Source: Diphasiastrum complanatum
Lineage: Eukaryota; Streptophyta; Lycopodiopsida; Lycopodiales; Lycopodiaceae
Reading direction: 5' to 3'
Length of the DNA stretch: 64,000 nucleotides
Assembly: GCA_029204225.1 (NCBI GenBank)
Contig: CM055101.1
Location: 46,613,906-46,677,905, forward strand
The position numbers were made by a program, and so were the translations under genes. The notes beneath the pieces were generated by a model, which saw only the letters and a program-made list of their open reading frames with translations, had not been told where the DNA came from and ran no database searches. Positions 44,301-49,600 of the stretch are shown piece after piece (within the stretch, counting starts at the first letter, position 1; the number at the start of each line of letters is the position of its first letter).

Positions 44301-44455
44301 GATCTTTTCAGGGCTCCCTTGGTAAAGTTACTATACAGATTGATCGTGTTGTAATGATGGGAACTCTCAGTGGCGAGTACCAGCTTAAACCTGATTCCAA
44401 TCGGGATGGCACCCCACGTACGTTGGAAATTGAGTTTCAGTGGTCAAACAGATAG
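607..44455 (+). CDS. CSI1: CELLULOSE SYNTHASE INTERACTIVE protein (CSI1/POM2-type), 5' partial, five exons
   Basis: CDS join(607..3640, 4107..6651, 39592..40046, 41106..41222, 44312..44455). It encodes about 2097 residues and ends at TAG 44453-44455; Arabidopsis CSI1 is roughly 2150 residues, so only the N-terminus is missing. The family is a large armadillo-repeat scaffold with a C-terminal C2 domain. It links plasma-membrane cellulose synthase complexes to cortical microtubules and guides cellulose deposition. Visible hallmarks are MEDPDG near the start, [74 protein letters not shown] and the C2 start [10 protein letters not shown]. Tandem ARM repeats fill residues 1 to about 1970, and C2 spans about 1975-2095. 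Every junction is GT-AG and frame-consistent (phases 2, 0, 1, 0, 0). No premature stop was seen. CSI1 versus its paralogues CSI2/CSI3 cannot be separated here. Confidence 0.93.
3641..4106 (+). other. CSI intron, 466 bp, phase 0
   Basis: A GT-AG intron: donor GTATAC at 3641 and acceptor TTTTGACAG ending at 4106. Removing it joins ...FAPNARQ to [11 protein letters not shown] in frame, as expected for the CSI family at this place. It contains no other feature. Confidence 0.9.
4107..6651 (+). CDS. CSI1: CSI exon, central and C-terminal ARM repeats
   Basis: Acceptor GACAG|GCG at 4107 and donor TTTCAG|GTACAA at 6652. The exon encodes 848 residues plus the first base of a split codon. Conserved blocks include [58 protein letters not shown] and [11 protein letters not shown]. 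The frame stays open about 100 codons into the intron, which could mislead gene callers. The correct partner exon lies 32.9 kb downstream and completes the split codon as GCC (Ala). Confidence 0.94.
7554..7877 (+). pseudogene. Possible Ty1/copia gag scrap
   Basis: The translation contains [13 protein letters not shown], which resembles the conserved start of plant copia gag (L-x-x-x-N-Y-x-x-W-x-x-x-M). It is interrupted by a TAA near 7755, and the same frame reads on for about 40 codons. No zinc knuckle, protease, LTR or PBS was seen nearby. The match is short and may be chance. Confidence 0.25.
8520..8581. repeat. Perfect 31-bp tandem duplication
   Basis: The segment beginning ATTAGCTGTTTGGGAG and ending AACCTTCA occurs twice with a 31-bp period, about 30 bp before the hAT insertion site. 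Confidence 0.9.
8614..8621. repeat. hAT target-site duplication, left copy (GTCAAGGT)
   Basis: The 8-bp GTCAAGGT directly precedes the element terminus CATAGT. An identical copy follows the right terminus at 13368-13375. Eight base pairs is the hAT-superfamily duplication length. Confidence 0.9.
8622..8710. repeat. hAT left terminal and subterminal palindromic repeats
   Basis: Within about 85 bp there are several copies of GCGGTACC, GGATCCGTGGATCC-like and GGTACCGCGGATCC words. Such clustered subterminal words are the usual binding sites of hAT transposases. The role here is inferred. Confidence 0.7.
9010..11760 (+). pseudogene. hAT transposase pseudogene (BED finger plus DUF659-type catalytic region)
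   Basis: The start is taken at ATG 9010 (an upstream in-frame ATG exists at 8842). Residues 10-67 form a BED-type finger (Trp10, Cys33, Cys36, His50, Cys67). A Pro-rich linker follows, then the DUF659/hAT catalytic core with the motif [17 protein letters not shown] and the second acidic motif VVTDNAT. The frame breaks at about 10374 by a small deletion and resumes with [17 protein letters not shown]. It breaks again near 10725. A 113-bp GT-AG intron (10882-10994) joins LQPER to [15 protein letters not shown] in frame. The C-terminus is Pro/Ser-rich and ends in an AT-hook-like [14 protein letters not shown] (about 11500) and an acidic tail to about 11757. No clear hAT dimerisation (hATC) block is seen. 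Non-functional as it stands. Confidence 0.85.
12322..12648 (-). CDS. Unknown charged coiled-coil-like protein inside the hAT element
   Basis: An intact 108-codon ORF antisense to the transposase, near the right end of the element. The N-terminal half is highly charged and helix-prone ([17 protein letters not shown]). The C-terminal half contains [20 protein letters not shown] and an acidic tail ([10 protein letters not shown]). It is clearly paralogous to the ORF at 14178-14555: both share [26 protein letters not shown] and RQNNAPD in the same order. The 3' flanks also share the phrase GCCACATACGGCT. I do not recognise the family. It could be a transposon accessory protein or the remnant of a longer, spliced ORF. 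Confidence 0.5.
   Translation of the reverse strand: MAEGEARREIEEDVRRHNERHRKQEADIAEMLRETRQRHPELQIPAPAVELDLDEQIGMNFTRRQLIMVRERAVRRQADQEATQANREAERERQNNAPDEGEESVEDP
12660..12860. repeat. CTCTCACAGC-type minisatellite
   Basis: Many degenerate copies of CTCACAGCCTCTCA and CACTGGCTCTCTCA follow the start of the antisense ORF within the hAT element. Confidence 0.85.
12913..13170. repeat. About 85-bp tandem repeat, three copies
   Basis: The anchor CCCACATGCTGCACT recurs at 12951, 13036 and 13120 (spacing 85 and 84). The surrounding GATTGGGTCCATGGTC and CACAGTGCCCATGTG words repeat with the same period. It is inside the hAT element, just before the right terminus. Confidence 0.9.
13262..13367. repeat. 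hAT right terminal and subterminal palindromic repeats
   Basis: Repeated GGTACCGC and GCGGTACC words, including a perfect palindrome around CCATTATGGTACCGCGG, lead to the terminus CACTATG. This mirrors the left end. Confidence 0.7.
13368..13375. repeat. hAT target-site duplication, right copy (GTCAAGGT)
   Basis: Identical to 8614-8621; defines the insertion site of the hAT element. Confidence 0.9.
13376..13720 (+). other. Plain intron sequence between two DNA elements
   Basis: AT-rich sequence of about 345 bp without any recognisable gene or repeat, between the hAT element and the palindromic left edge of the composite region. Confidence 0.5.
13721..13807. repeat. Two adjacent AT-rich hairpins
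   Basis: TTACCTTCTACTATA (13721) pairs with TATAGTAGAAGGTAA (13744-13758). TACCTTATACTATA (13771) pairs with TATAGTATAAGGT (ending 13807). Part of this sequence returns at 26450-26485. Confidence 0.85.
13810..13885. repeat. GGACGCG-rich array, left
   Basis: Repeated GCGGACGCG, GCGTCCGCGTCC and GACGCGTCC words in an otherwise AT-rich intron. The counterpart is at 26356-26449. Confidence 0.75.
14178..14555 (-). CDS. Unknown protein, paralogue of the hAT-borne antisense ORF
   Basis: An open frame of 125 codons. From residue 26 onward it matches the ORF at 12322-12648: [15 protein letters not shown], then [26 protein letters not shown], and [10 protein letters not shown] near the end. The first 25 residues are hydrophobic and probably not genuine, so the true start may be an upstream exon. 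The downstream flank shares GCCACATACGGCTGGA with the hAT copy. It sits in the left arm of the composite region, outside the hAT boundaries, so the gene occurs in two separate mobile contexts. No known domain is recognised. Confidence 0.45.
   Translation of the reverse strand: MFFTIYFHRGIWLDSLLCAQRAKLLEDVRRHNERHRKQEAEFHESQREIMTRLPELQPRALRLSDLLPPTPAREGEQAQRIGINFTAEQLAMVRERVLRRWASQEAERQNNAPDRDNESVGSSAP
14904..15895 (+). pseudogene. LINE-A ORF1 (RNA-binding protein), frameshifted
   Basis: A Ser/Pro-rich N-terminus is followed by a coiled-coil segment (about 15230-15440) and then a frameshift near 15540. The second frame reads [41 protein letters not shown] and [15 protein letters not shown]. 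The order of coiled coil, RRM-like domain and small C-terminal domain matches L1-type ORF1 nucleic-acid chaperones. The LINE-B counterpart carries the same blocks. Confidence 0.7.
15905..18905 (+). pseudogene. LINE-A ORF2 (endonuclease-reverse transcriptase), with EN deletion and stops
   Basis: The APE-type endonuclease starts at VWNCAGMHS (LINE-B has WNCNG, so the Asn is lost) and METHE. The centre of the domain is missing: DSDLF joins NYLMGSP, whereas LINE-B has about 380 bp between these blocks, including GDFNAR. The SDH motif (TTLSDHS) remains. The reverse transcriptase has [13 protein letters not shown], an in-frame TAG at 17569-17571 (the other copies have a Gln codon) and YADD at 17689-17700. 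A frameshift follows near 17735 and another stop near 17840. The C-terminal CCHC motif ([19 protein letters not shown]) lies near 18680. Confidence 0.85.
18906..20784 (+). pseudogene. LINE copy C, 5'-truncated, fused to copy A
   Basis: It starts inside the reverse transcriptase ([20 protein letters not shown]) directly after the tail of copy A and runs to a complete 3' end. It has the Gln codon ([10 protein letters not shown]) where copy A has TAG. Its catalytic box is YGDD (19160-19171) rather than YADD. Frameshifts follow near 19400 and again before 20150. The ORF2 C-terminus ([19 protein letters not shown] to SFFSNNTT) is open at 20152-20592. The 3' UTR ends with a TGCC-TTTT-GGCA hairpin and ATTAATAAAG, matching copy B. 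Confidence 0.85.
20749..20760 (+). other. LINE 3' hairpin TGCC-TTTT-GGCA (copy C)
   Basis: A perfect 4-bp stem with a TTTT loop 12 bp before ATTAATAAAG. It is conserved at the same place in copy B (26188-26199). A 3'-end structure recognised by the element's reverse transcriptase is a reasonable inference. Confidence 0.6.
20811..20833. repeat. Short telomere-like run (CCCTATA, CCCTATA, CCCTAAA)
   Basis: Three consecutive 7-bp units, the last identical to the plant telomere unit CCCTAAA, lie between the 3' end of LINE copy C and the CT microsatellite before copy B. Confidence 0.6.
20838..20886. repeat. (CT)n microsatellite
   Basis: A CT run of about 48 bp with one G interruption, at the 5' border of LINE copy B. 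Confidence 0.95.
21018..22382 (+). pseudogene. LINE-B ORF1 (RNA-binding protein), frameshifted
   Basis: ATG 21018 starts MARRTSGSP, followed by a long Pro/Ser-rich stretch with frame changes. A coiled coil comes next ([20 protein letters not shown], 21712 onward). A frameshift near 22010 leads into [20 protein letters not shown] and then [30 protein letters not shown] and [15 protein letters not shown], ending at 22382. The last blocks correspond to an RRM-like plus C-terminal domain pair, as in L1 ORF1 proteins. Confidence 0.7.
22395..26030 (+). pseudogene. LINE-B ORF2 (APE endonuclease, reverse transcriptase, CCHC), frameshifted
   Basis: The endonuclease motifs are all visible: [36 protein letters not shown] and TLSDHS (about 22450-23230). 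The reverse transcriptase follows: [12 protein letters not shown], a 1-base frameshift near 24045, [28 protein letters not shown] and [17 protein letters not shown] further shift near 24510 puts YADD (24555-24566) in another frame, with a TGA soon after. The thumb and C-terminal region is open at 24701-25380. The final segment [19 protein letters not shown] to [13 protein letters not shown] ends at 26030. Not functional. Confidence 0.87.
26188..26199 (+). other. LINE 3' hairpin TGCC-TTTT-GGCA (copy B)
   Basis: The same hairpin and downstream ATTAATAAAG as in copy C. Confidence 0.6.
26223..26297. repeat. (CTT)n(CT)n microsatellite at the LINE-B 3' tail
   Basis: Five to six CTT units followed by about 27 CT units directly after the LINE 3' end. 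This fits a repeat tail made during retrotransposition and later expansion. Confidence 0.93.
26356..26485. repeat. GGACGCG-rich array and AT-rich terminus, right edge of the composite region
   Basis: GGACGCGTCC, CGCGTCCGACC, CGCGTCCGGG and similar words fill 26356-26449. Then comes an AT-rich segment ending TTTACCTTCTACTA. Both parts correspond to the left edge at 13721-13885. Confidence 0.7.
26770..28237 (-). pseudogene. Old Ty3/gypsy pol: RT end, RNase H and integrase (decayed)
   Basis: On the - strand, from high to low coordinates. The RT connection reads [21 protein letters not shown] and [10 protein letters not shown] (28184-27954). RNase H reads [15 protein letters not shown] and [15 protein letters not shown], then VYTDHQPL (27864-27568). 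The integrase zinc finger has HPGIHRTL and [11 protein letters not shown], followed by the catalytic start [12 protein letters not shown] (27180-26850). Several stops and frame changes are present. The RT active site is cut at 28237 by an LTR element, and the sequence resumes at 32344. Confidence 0.85.
28238..28936 (-). repeat. 3' LTR of retrotransposon 1
   Basis: On the - strand it starts TGTTAGAGCC and ends GAGTCTGACA (TG...CA). It is 699 bp and matches 31636-32343 along its length, but lacks a 9-bp segment. Confidence 0.92.
28937..28949 (-). other. Polypurine tract of retrotransposon 1
   Basis: The - strand reads GAGTGGGAGGGGA immediately before the 3' LTR; this is the plus-strand priming site. 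Confidence 0.8.
28950..31620 (-). pseudogene. Decayed gag-pol interior of retrotransposon 1
   Basis: Fragments on the - strand. A basic gag-like region lies at about 31000-30400. An RT scrap reads [17 protein letters not shown] and later a MDDILVYS-type box, with stops, at about 30410-30230. An RNase H tail reads [18 protein letters not shown] and LDALSRM at about 29690-29560. No integrase was recognised. The order gag, RT, RNase H is that of Ty3/gypsy. Coding capacity is lost although the LTRs are still similar, so mobilisation in trans is likely. Confidence 0.65.
31621..31633 (-). other. Primer binding site of retrotransposon 1 (initiator tRNA-Met)
   Basis: The - strand reads TGGTATCAGAGCC, two bases inside the 5' LTR. 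This is the standard plant initiator-Met tRNA PBS. Confidence 0.88.
31636..32343 (-). repeat. 5' LTR of retrotransposon 1
   Basis: 708 bp, TG...CA, the partner of 28238-28936. It contains an extra 9 bp (CCCAACCTT) near 31782. Confidence 0.92.
32344..32483 (-). pseudogene. Old gypsy RT, middle fragment between two nested insertions
   Basis: The - strand reads [13 protein letters not shown] (then a stop) [20 protein letters not shown] and [11 protein letters not shown]. It continues to LDD in 28237 once LTR element 1 is removed, and from YHQIRIKSE (36681-36655) once LTR element 2 is removed. Confidence 0.88.
32484..32956 (-). repeat. 3' LTR of retrotransposon 2
   Basis: 473 bp; the - strand starts TGTTACGACTC and ends GGTTGCTCACA. 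It is longer than the 5' copy because that copy lost three short segments. Confidence 0.9.
32957..32970 (-). other. Polypurine tract of retrotransposon 2
   Basis: The - strand reads GAAGAGGGAAGGAT directly before the 3' LTR. Confidence 0.75.
32978..33691 (-). pseudogene. Retrotransposon 2 pol 3' part: RT thumb fused to integrase C-terminus and chromodomain
   Basis: On the - strand the RT thumb ([23 protein letters not shown], 33691 downward) runs into [12 protein letters not shown]. It is then followed directly by [20 protein letters not shown], which belongs to the integrase C-terminal region. RNase H and the integrase core are therefore deleted. A chromodomain-like end ([21 protein letters not shown]) sits at 33229-32978 in another frame. 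Confidence 0.8.
33742..34550 (-). pseudogene. Retrotransposon 2 reverse transcriptase
   Basis: On the - strand: [17 protein letters not shown] (before 34249), [28 protein letters not shown], then in a shifted frame [27 protein letters not shown] and the active-site box [10 protein letters not shown]. The family box is usually Y/F-x-D-D, so it is intact. The coding is split over three overlapping frames (34550-34212, 34249-34001, 34029-33742). Confidence 0.87.
34547..35424 (-). pseudogene. Retrotransposon 2 gag
   Basis: The - strand ATG at 35424 starts [11 protein letters not shown]; a 1-base frame change near 35290 leads into the open frame ending at 34547. The capsid-like block reads [43 protein letters not shown] and [10 protein letters not shown], which is the retrotransposon gag domain. 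No intact zinc knuckle was seen. Confidence 0.8.
36195..36207 (-). other. Primer binding site of retrotransposon 2
   Basis: The - strand reads TGGTATCAAAGCC, two bases inside the 5' LTR. It is of initiator-Met tRNA type with one change from the copy in element 1. Confidence 0.85.
36210..36654 (-). repeat. 5' LTR of retrotransposon 2
   Basis: 445 bp, the partner of 32484-32956. Three segments of about 7-11 bp are missing relative to the 3' copy. Confidence 0.9.
36655..36681 (-). pseudogene. Old gypsy RT, upstream fragment
   Basis: The - strand encodes YHQIRIKSE, the motif that precedes the fragment at 32344-32483. It stops abruptly at the LTR of the next element. Confidence 0.8.
36683..37025 (-). 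repeat. 3' LTR of gypsy element 3
   Basis: 343 bp; the - strand starts TGTTACGAGC and ends GACCTCTAACA. A polypurine tract (AAGGGGGAGGGAG) lies just beyond at 37026-37038. No partner LTR was found before 39591, so the 5' LTR has been lost. Confidence 0.75.
37026..37038 (-). other. Polypurine tract of gypsy element 3
   Basis: The - strand reads AAGGGGGAGGGAG next to the LTR. Confidence 0.7.
37097..37477 (-). pseudogene. Gypsy element 3 integrase C-terminus with chromodomain
   Basis: The - strand reads [39 protein letters not shown], then [13 protein letters not shown] and [18 protein letters not shown]-like sequence. This is the integrase C-terminal module followed by a chromodomain, as in plant chromoviruses. 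Confidence 0.85.
37690..38921 (-). pseudogene. Gypsy element 3 gag and protease
   Basis: Two frames joined by a shift at about 38478. The first (38921-38478) carries the gag capsid block ([42 protein letters not shown]). The second (38478-37699) continues gag, then a zinc knuckle [15 protein letters not shown] in which the last Cys is Tyr. An aspartic protease box follows, [12 protein letters not shown], where the usual DSG is DDG. RT, RNase H and the integrase core are absent between here and 37477. Confidence 0.85.
38922..39591 (+). other. End of the giant CSI intron
   Basis: Beyond the gag start of element 3 there is about 670 bp of plain intron sequence. It ends with the pyrimidine-rich acceptor CGTCTCCACAG. 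No 5' LTR of element 3 was recognised. Confidence 0.6.
39592..40046 (+). CDS. CSI1: CSI exon, last ARM repeats and start of the C2 domain
   Basis: The acceptor is CCACAG|CC (the two bases complete the split Ala codon) and the donor is AAG|GTATTT at 40047. It encodes [16 protein letters not shown], an ARM unit around [13 protein letters not shown] and LLQCLPG, then the C2 start [16 protein letters not shown] and [15 protein letters not shown]. This is clear continuation of the exon at 4107-6651. Confidence 0.93.
40047..41105 (+). other. CSI intron, 1059 bp, phase 0
   Basis: GT-AG; acceptor TGCTCGAGCAG ending at 41105. Nothing else recognisable. Confidence 0.85.
41106..41222 (+). CDS. CSI1: CSI exon, middle of the C2 domain
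   Basis: 39 codons: [20 protein letters not shown] then [19 protein letters not shown]. The EW and [19 protein letters not shown] pattern is the conserved C2 core of CSI proteins. The donor is AAG|GTACCT. Confidence 0.93.
41223..44311 (+). other. CSI intron, 3089 bp, phase 0
   Basis: GT-AG; acceptor GATCTTTTCAG ending at 44311. It contains a two-copy 95-bp tandem duplication (42372-42561) and no recognisable gene. Confidence 0.85.
42372..42561. repeat. 95-bp tandem duplication in a CSI intron
   Basis: TCAGAGAAATGTGC starts both copies (near 42372 and 42467). The copies also share GAGGCCTATCCTGCTC and GTCGGCAA-TCTGCC, with a few substitutions. Confidence 0.9.
44312..44455 (+). CDS. CSI1: CSI terminal exon, end of the C2 domain
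   Basis: 47 codons plus [22 protein letters not shown], then [13 protein letters not shown] and [11 protein letters not shown], the conserved CSI C-terminus. Confidence 0.94.
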   Translation, partial: GSLGKVTIQIDRVVMMGTLSGEYQLKPDSNRDGTPRTLEIEFQWSNR

Positions 44456-46495
44456 ACGCAAAATTTTTGAGGTTTGTCTTTGTAAAACAGTCGACGCTTG
44501 TTAAATTGGTTCCGTCTGAAATAATTGAGGGTAAAAAACTTTTGTATATTGGTTGGTAATAGCCGAGGCTTTGAAAAGGGCTCTAGCTTCATTCTGTTCA
44601 GGATGTGGGCTTTGTAAAGATGTGATTGTCAATGGCATGATCCTTTAAGCCCAAAGTATTACCAATTCAATTCTGATCTACTAATAAAGAGCACCGAAGT
44701 GCTACCACAAAACTTCTCTCAAAAGTGCGAGGAATCATTGAAATATTCCTGCAGCCTAAAGTTTGCAGGAATGATGAAAGGCTATGCAGGCGTTTCTCCA
44801 GCTTTGCTAACAAACACTTATTTAGTATGGTTTGTAAATTTTTATGCCTTTGTTTTTGAGGCTAGGATGTTCCTTATTAAGGACTCCTATTGGAGACGGG
44901 AAATGGCTTTAGTACTTACAGTTACGATGACGGTCATATAATGCAAAATTCAATTTATTCTTTCCTAATCATAAATAAAATCTTGTTGTAAGTGGAGTGT
45001 ACAAGATTTGTGTTTTCCAGTAAAAGTTTCTGTAACTAGAATCAACATGGTCTTTCAGTTTTGAAACCGGCAAATTGTGATATTTTATTTGAAGCTATCT
45101 AAGTTTAACCAATATAGCCATGAACTATGAATATGTCAAGATCATGTTTGCCTGAGTGAATGTGCCAGAATGTGAACAAAACTGTTTTCTGCAGTTGTTA
45201 ATTGATAGAACATGTTGATTATGTTCAAGAACAAAAGAGATCTCATCCTGCTTTATAACGCGTCCCCGACATGACATGATGTCCTTTGATTGACTTCATG
45301 GTCTTAGGTTCAGTGCAAAGAAACTATTTTGGATAGATGTTCACATACTGGGAGAAGGTGAATGAACAAAGGGTTGTTGCAAAGGGGTGTAAGCTGGAAC
45401 ATAAAAAAGTCAACAAGAGTGGCTTGGTTTGGATTACACATAGATTTAACACATGAGTGCCCAAAGTAAATCATGCATTAGGTCAAGGAACATAGGTCGA
45501 AGAAAGTACCATCTACAACAAGTATTAATTGAGAGTCAAGTTTCAATTTGATGAATTGTAGTGGCTTATAGGATCATATTTTAATGTAGTCATCCATCTT
45601 CGATATCCTAGAATAAGTGTCAAAGTCATGACATCTTGCATAGATACTTAAATGTCACATTATTTTGAGGATGCCACTCAATGTAATTATGAGATATAAA
45701 GGTGTGGTGGAGAAAAATGGTTGATTGCTCCATAGAGGTCTCAAATACTATTCCTTCACAAGCATTGTCTTAATAAAACCACTTTACATCAAGAAGTTTG
45801 CAAATGGCTTGAACTTATAGTAGTGTTGCTTCAAATCTATCAAAGGTATCTTTGATAGATTTGAATATGATCTACTCCAATGTAGAATCTACCACTCAAA
45901 AGTTTTGGTTTCTAAGAATGATAATTTTATGACATGGATTCAATTGGTGAAAATTTGAAAATCTCTTTATTCTATAGAAAATTTCTCAACCAAGATAAGT
46001 TCTAGCTAAAAATTGGCACCGTAGTATTTTTTCATTCAATTTCTCAACCAAGATGAGTTCTAGCTAAAAATTGGCACTATGGTTTTTTTCATTCAGTTTC
46101 CCAATAAGTTAGTCATGTTATGAGATATCACTAGGGTACAAAGTGAAATATTCTCTGATTTCACTTTTTCTTATTGATTCTCATGTTTGAATAGTAGTTG
46201 ACCAGGTTTATTTTTTGATATTATGTATCTTTTGTAGTGCAAAGTGTGGTGTTGGGGAATAGCAAATTTTCTTTTTAATGTTAAGTTGGAAATCAATGTT
46301 CTTGTGATTGTTGTTAGTGTTTAGATCAATGAAAATCTCATGAACACAAGCAATAAGCTCCAACATTAATTTGAGGTTGAATAATTTAGCTGTAAGCAAA
46401 ACATTGCACCTAGTAGGGTGATACACAAAAGGAAAATTCATCATGGAATTTAGTTGAGACATTATTTATTGAGGTTGGGTGATTACAAATTGACA
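44456..46495 (+). other. CSI 3' UTR, then AT-rich intergenic DNA
   Basis: Candidate poly(A) signals AATAAA occur at about 44684 and 44974. An 80-codon open frame at 44699-44941 lies in the probable UTR and has no recognisable similarity. A two-copy 58-bp tandem repeat is at 45981-46096. No gene is seen. Confidence 0.5.
45981..46096. repeat. 58-bp tandem duplication
   Basis: ATTTCTCAACCAAGAT and GAGTTCTAGCTAAAAATTGG-like words repeat with a 58-bp period. Confidence 0.88.
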
Positions 46496-46509
46496 CAAAT
46501 TGAGTAATG
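46496..46509. repeat. SINE target-site duplication, left copy
   Basis: CAAATTGAGTAATG, identical to 46596-46609. Confidence 0.85.
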
Positions 46510-46595
46510 CTTCTTGGTTTCCAAGGGGAGGCTCGAACCTGAGACCAAAGAAACTTTGGATGTCAAGCGAACCAATTGAGCCAACCCCGTTGGTT
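46510..46595 (-). mobile_element. tRNA-derived SINE-like insertion, 86 bp
   Basis: The - strand contains an A-box-like TTGGCTCAATTGG and a consensus B box GGTTCGAGCC about 40 bp further on, the internal RNA polymerase III promoter of tRNA genes. The body does not fold into a proper tRNA by eye (weak acceptor pairing, long anticodon region). It is flanked by perfect 14-bp direct repeats, the signature of LINE-mediated retrotransposition. It has no evident poly(A) tail. Alternatives are a retro-tRNA pseudogene or a minimal SINE. Confidence 0.7.
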
Positions 46596-46609
46596 CAAAT
46601 TGAGTAATG
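46596..46609. repeat. SINE target-site duplication, right copy
   Basis: CAAATTGAGTAATG; exactly 100 bp after the left copy. Confidence 0.85.
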
Positions 46610-49600
46610 AAATGAGATAGTGAGAAAGACCTCCAAAAGAAAATAAATAAATTGCAACTATTCTAGGTTTTATGAAGTATATGATGAGCACACTGTACCT
46701 TAGTATTTCTACAGAAGTTTTTCACATCATTTTTACTTATACCTCCAAAATTGTGTCAAAATCTAAACCTTAAGCAATTTTTTTGTTGGAAGATCGTGAG
46801 GCAAGGAGCGAAGGAGGGAGGGGGAGGAGGGAGAGTAGTTTAAAGCAAACCTGTTCGAGGATATATCCTTAGTCATGTGGTGCCAAAATAACAATGCATA
46901 TTTATCATGTTGATTGAAGGTGTACCAAAGGGGTGAAATCATCATGCTATTACAAAGATGAAAAATGTAGAAGAGCTTGTAGGATTTCCTGAAATGAGAT
47001 ATTATATTGAGGATCTTTGCATCATCTCATGCTAATAATATTATTAGTAACAAATGTGATTTGAGACACATTTTGATGGGTTGATTTCTTATTTGCGTGC
47101 GTGTGTAGATTGAGAGTAGAGGAGAGTAGTGTGCAATGTTTTGTATTGTATGTTGGCACACATCCAAGTTTGTGGATGCAAGAGGCTCTTGACCTTTTTA
47201 TTGAGATTCTTGCGATGTAGTTGTGTAAATGTGTGGATGTGAAGTGCATGCTAACTCAAAGATTTCCATTCAACCTTCTCACGGACTTTTTCATGGATTA
47301 CAACTTGTTTATTCAAGGATTTTTCATTATTAGATTTGGATTAATGGCTATGTACTTTTTGTAAAAGTTGAGTTACAGCATGAACGCTTGCCAATTTTGA
47401 TCCACAAGCTCAAAATGCGAATGCAGACCATTGTGGTAGAAGATCGAATTACAGGGTTGAAATCAATTTCAATTCTCAGGGTCGAAATAAACTCCGAGAC
47501 ATTGTGGCAACAAAACATGACATTATTTTATGAAAAAAAGAGCTAATGCCAGTAGAGACTATTAGGACAATTATCTAAAAAACTATAAATAGATGTATTC
47601 ATCAATTTCAATTTGGTAATTTCAAAATATTTCTTCATAGCTATTTAAAAATAGGTAGATGTGTTGACAGAGTACTGCACATTTATCGTTTTCCAATAGA
47701 AAATATGTCAGTTGATTGGCTTTTCTCCATTCATCCATTATTCAACTTAGTGTTAAATATGTCAACATATCGTTTTCCAACAAAATATGTCAACTGACTT
47801 ACTTTTCATCTTCAAGAATAATGACTTTCCATAATGCAACCAAGTCCACTTCTACCAAATTTGGCATAGATTGGTCAACCAATCTAGAAATCTCACGATT
47901 ATAGGTTTGGCGTGCCACCAATTTCCTTTGCAATCAAATAGTGGATTTGGGCATTAAAAACACAACATTTCCACTTTAAGATGATTTTGCTATCTTGGTG
48001 TAATATACTTGCACACCATTCATTTGACAACACTCGGAGCTAAAATGCCACTAAAACTAGAGATGGACCAATATTTGTATAAATTGAACCAAAACTTCAA
48101 ACTAAAGTTTCCTATAGGAATTCCTCTAACTTTGAGCTCGAAAGTCTTCTTTCTATTTAAAAAATAAAATAACGTTGAAAGCCATTGATTGAACTCATTG
48201 ACCAATCTATGCAAGTAATATTGAGAAAACACGTTTTTAAGAGAATCAAATTGAAGAATGTGTCTCCAATGGGAGTTTGTGGACATCAATCCAATATATT
48301 CTACCAGGCTTTTTCATGCTTGAACTTGATCTTTTCATGCTCATGTATGAATTTCAATTCTGTTCACCAATATTGAAACTGAAAGGTTTCAGGGTGCAAG
48401 TTTTAACAAGTGTATTTTGTAAAAGAAAGATATATTGCAATTGGCTAAGAATAGTCCTAGAATTGCTCAAGATAGAGTAGAATCTTATATTGACCAAGGA
48501 ATCTCACCCAAGGCGGTTTGAGATTGGAGACTGGGTGTACTTGAATATTCCAATAGTCCATTTAAATTTTTAAAAAAAAACACTCAATTAGGTAGCTAGA
48601 AATTCTTAAGGGCAAAATGGTGTACATGTATTGGTAACAACATTTTACTCGACGTTCCAATCCAAAGTTGAGAGCTTGATCTCCATATGTGGAGTTGTTG
48701 ATTAATCTTTAACATGTGTTAGTATGTGCAATTGCCAAGTGTCCTTCCATGTGACAAGTATCTAAATTTATTGTCTTGCACATGGAAAGTTGTTTGCCAA
48801 TACTCTATATAGAAGTAGGTCTTTTCTTTGATGCCTTTTCTTTATTAAGTTATCAAAAAGAGGTGGATGCTAAGCACATGTTGTGCCAAGGCAATATCCT
48901 TGCAATATGTTGGAGCTACTTACATATGAAGGATGATGTTAGTGGTATGAGACATCACCACCATAGATCTTGATTGTAATATATAAGTGTATTTGTTTAT
49001 GATTTTGCTTAATTCTTCTTAGGAATTTCAAGGTCTCTTTGTGAAGTTTTCTTGCATATTTAATGAATGTCAAAAGTTTGCCTATGATTTTTGGTATTAT
49101 TAATCCGTGGGATGATAGAGCAAGTGTGACTATGATTCAAACTCATCCCACATTTTTATTTTCAACGAAGTCATAGAGTACCATGCTAATAATGATTCAC
49201 GCTAGTTTTGAAGTCTAAATTTGAAATGAAAGGAAAATAGATGGAATGAATCAAGTCTCAAAATTGCTTCTTAGATTAGTAGCACTTTCATTTATTACTA
49301 CTCTAAGAGCTCTTTAGAAATTGGTATATGGTGGTCATTTAGCTCCTATCCATATGAATACTTCAAGAAAGCCTTGGGTGACACAATGAGCATGGTCTAG
49401 AAACTCAAAACAACACCATTGTATCCAACAAACTTAATACATAATCAAATGTTCGCAAGTAAAATAAAAGGTCTAACATGAAACTTATGTGTGAAGTAAG
49501 AAATGTTCTTGATATCTCTAACATGGTATGATGACAACATCCATGATCTGACACCATATATTGCTTGATGATTGGCCAAAGTTGATGTAAATATAGTCAA

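Noticed and set aside
44699-44941. 80-codon ORF after the CSI stop
   Set aside because: It lies in the probable 3' UTR and has no similarity to anything I recognise.
46510-46595. Functional tRNA gene
   Set aside because: A- and B-box-like words exist, but acceptor stem pairing and anticodon arm are poor, and flanking 14-bp direct repeats point to a retroposed copy.
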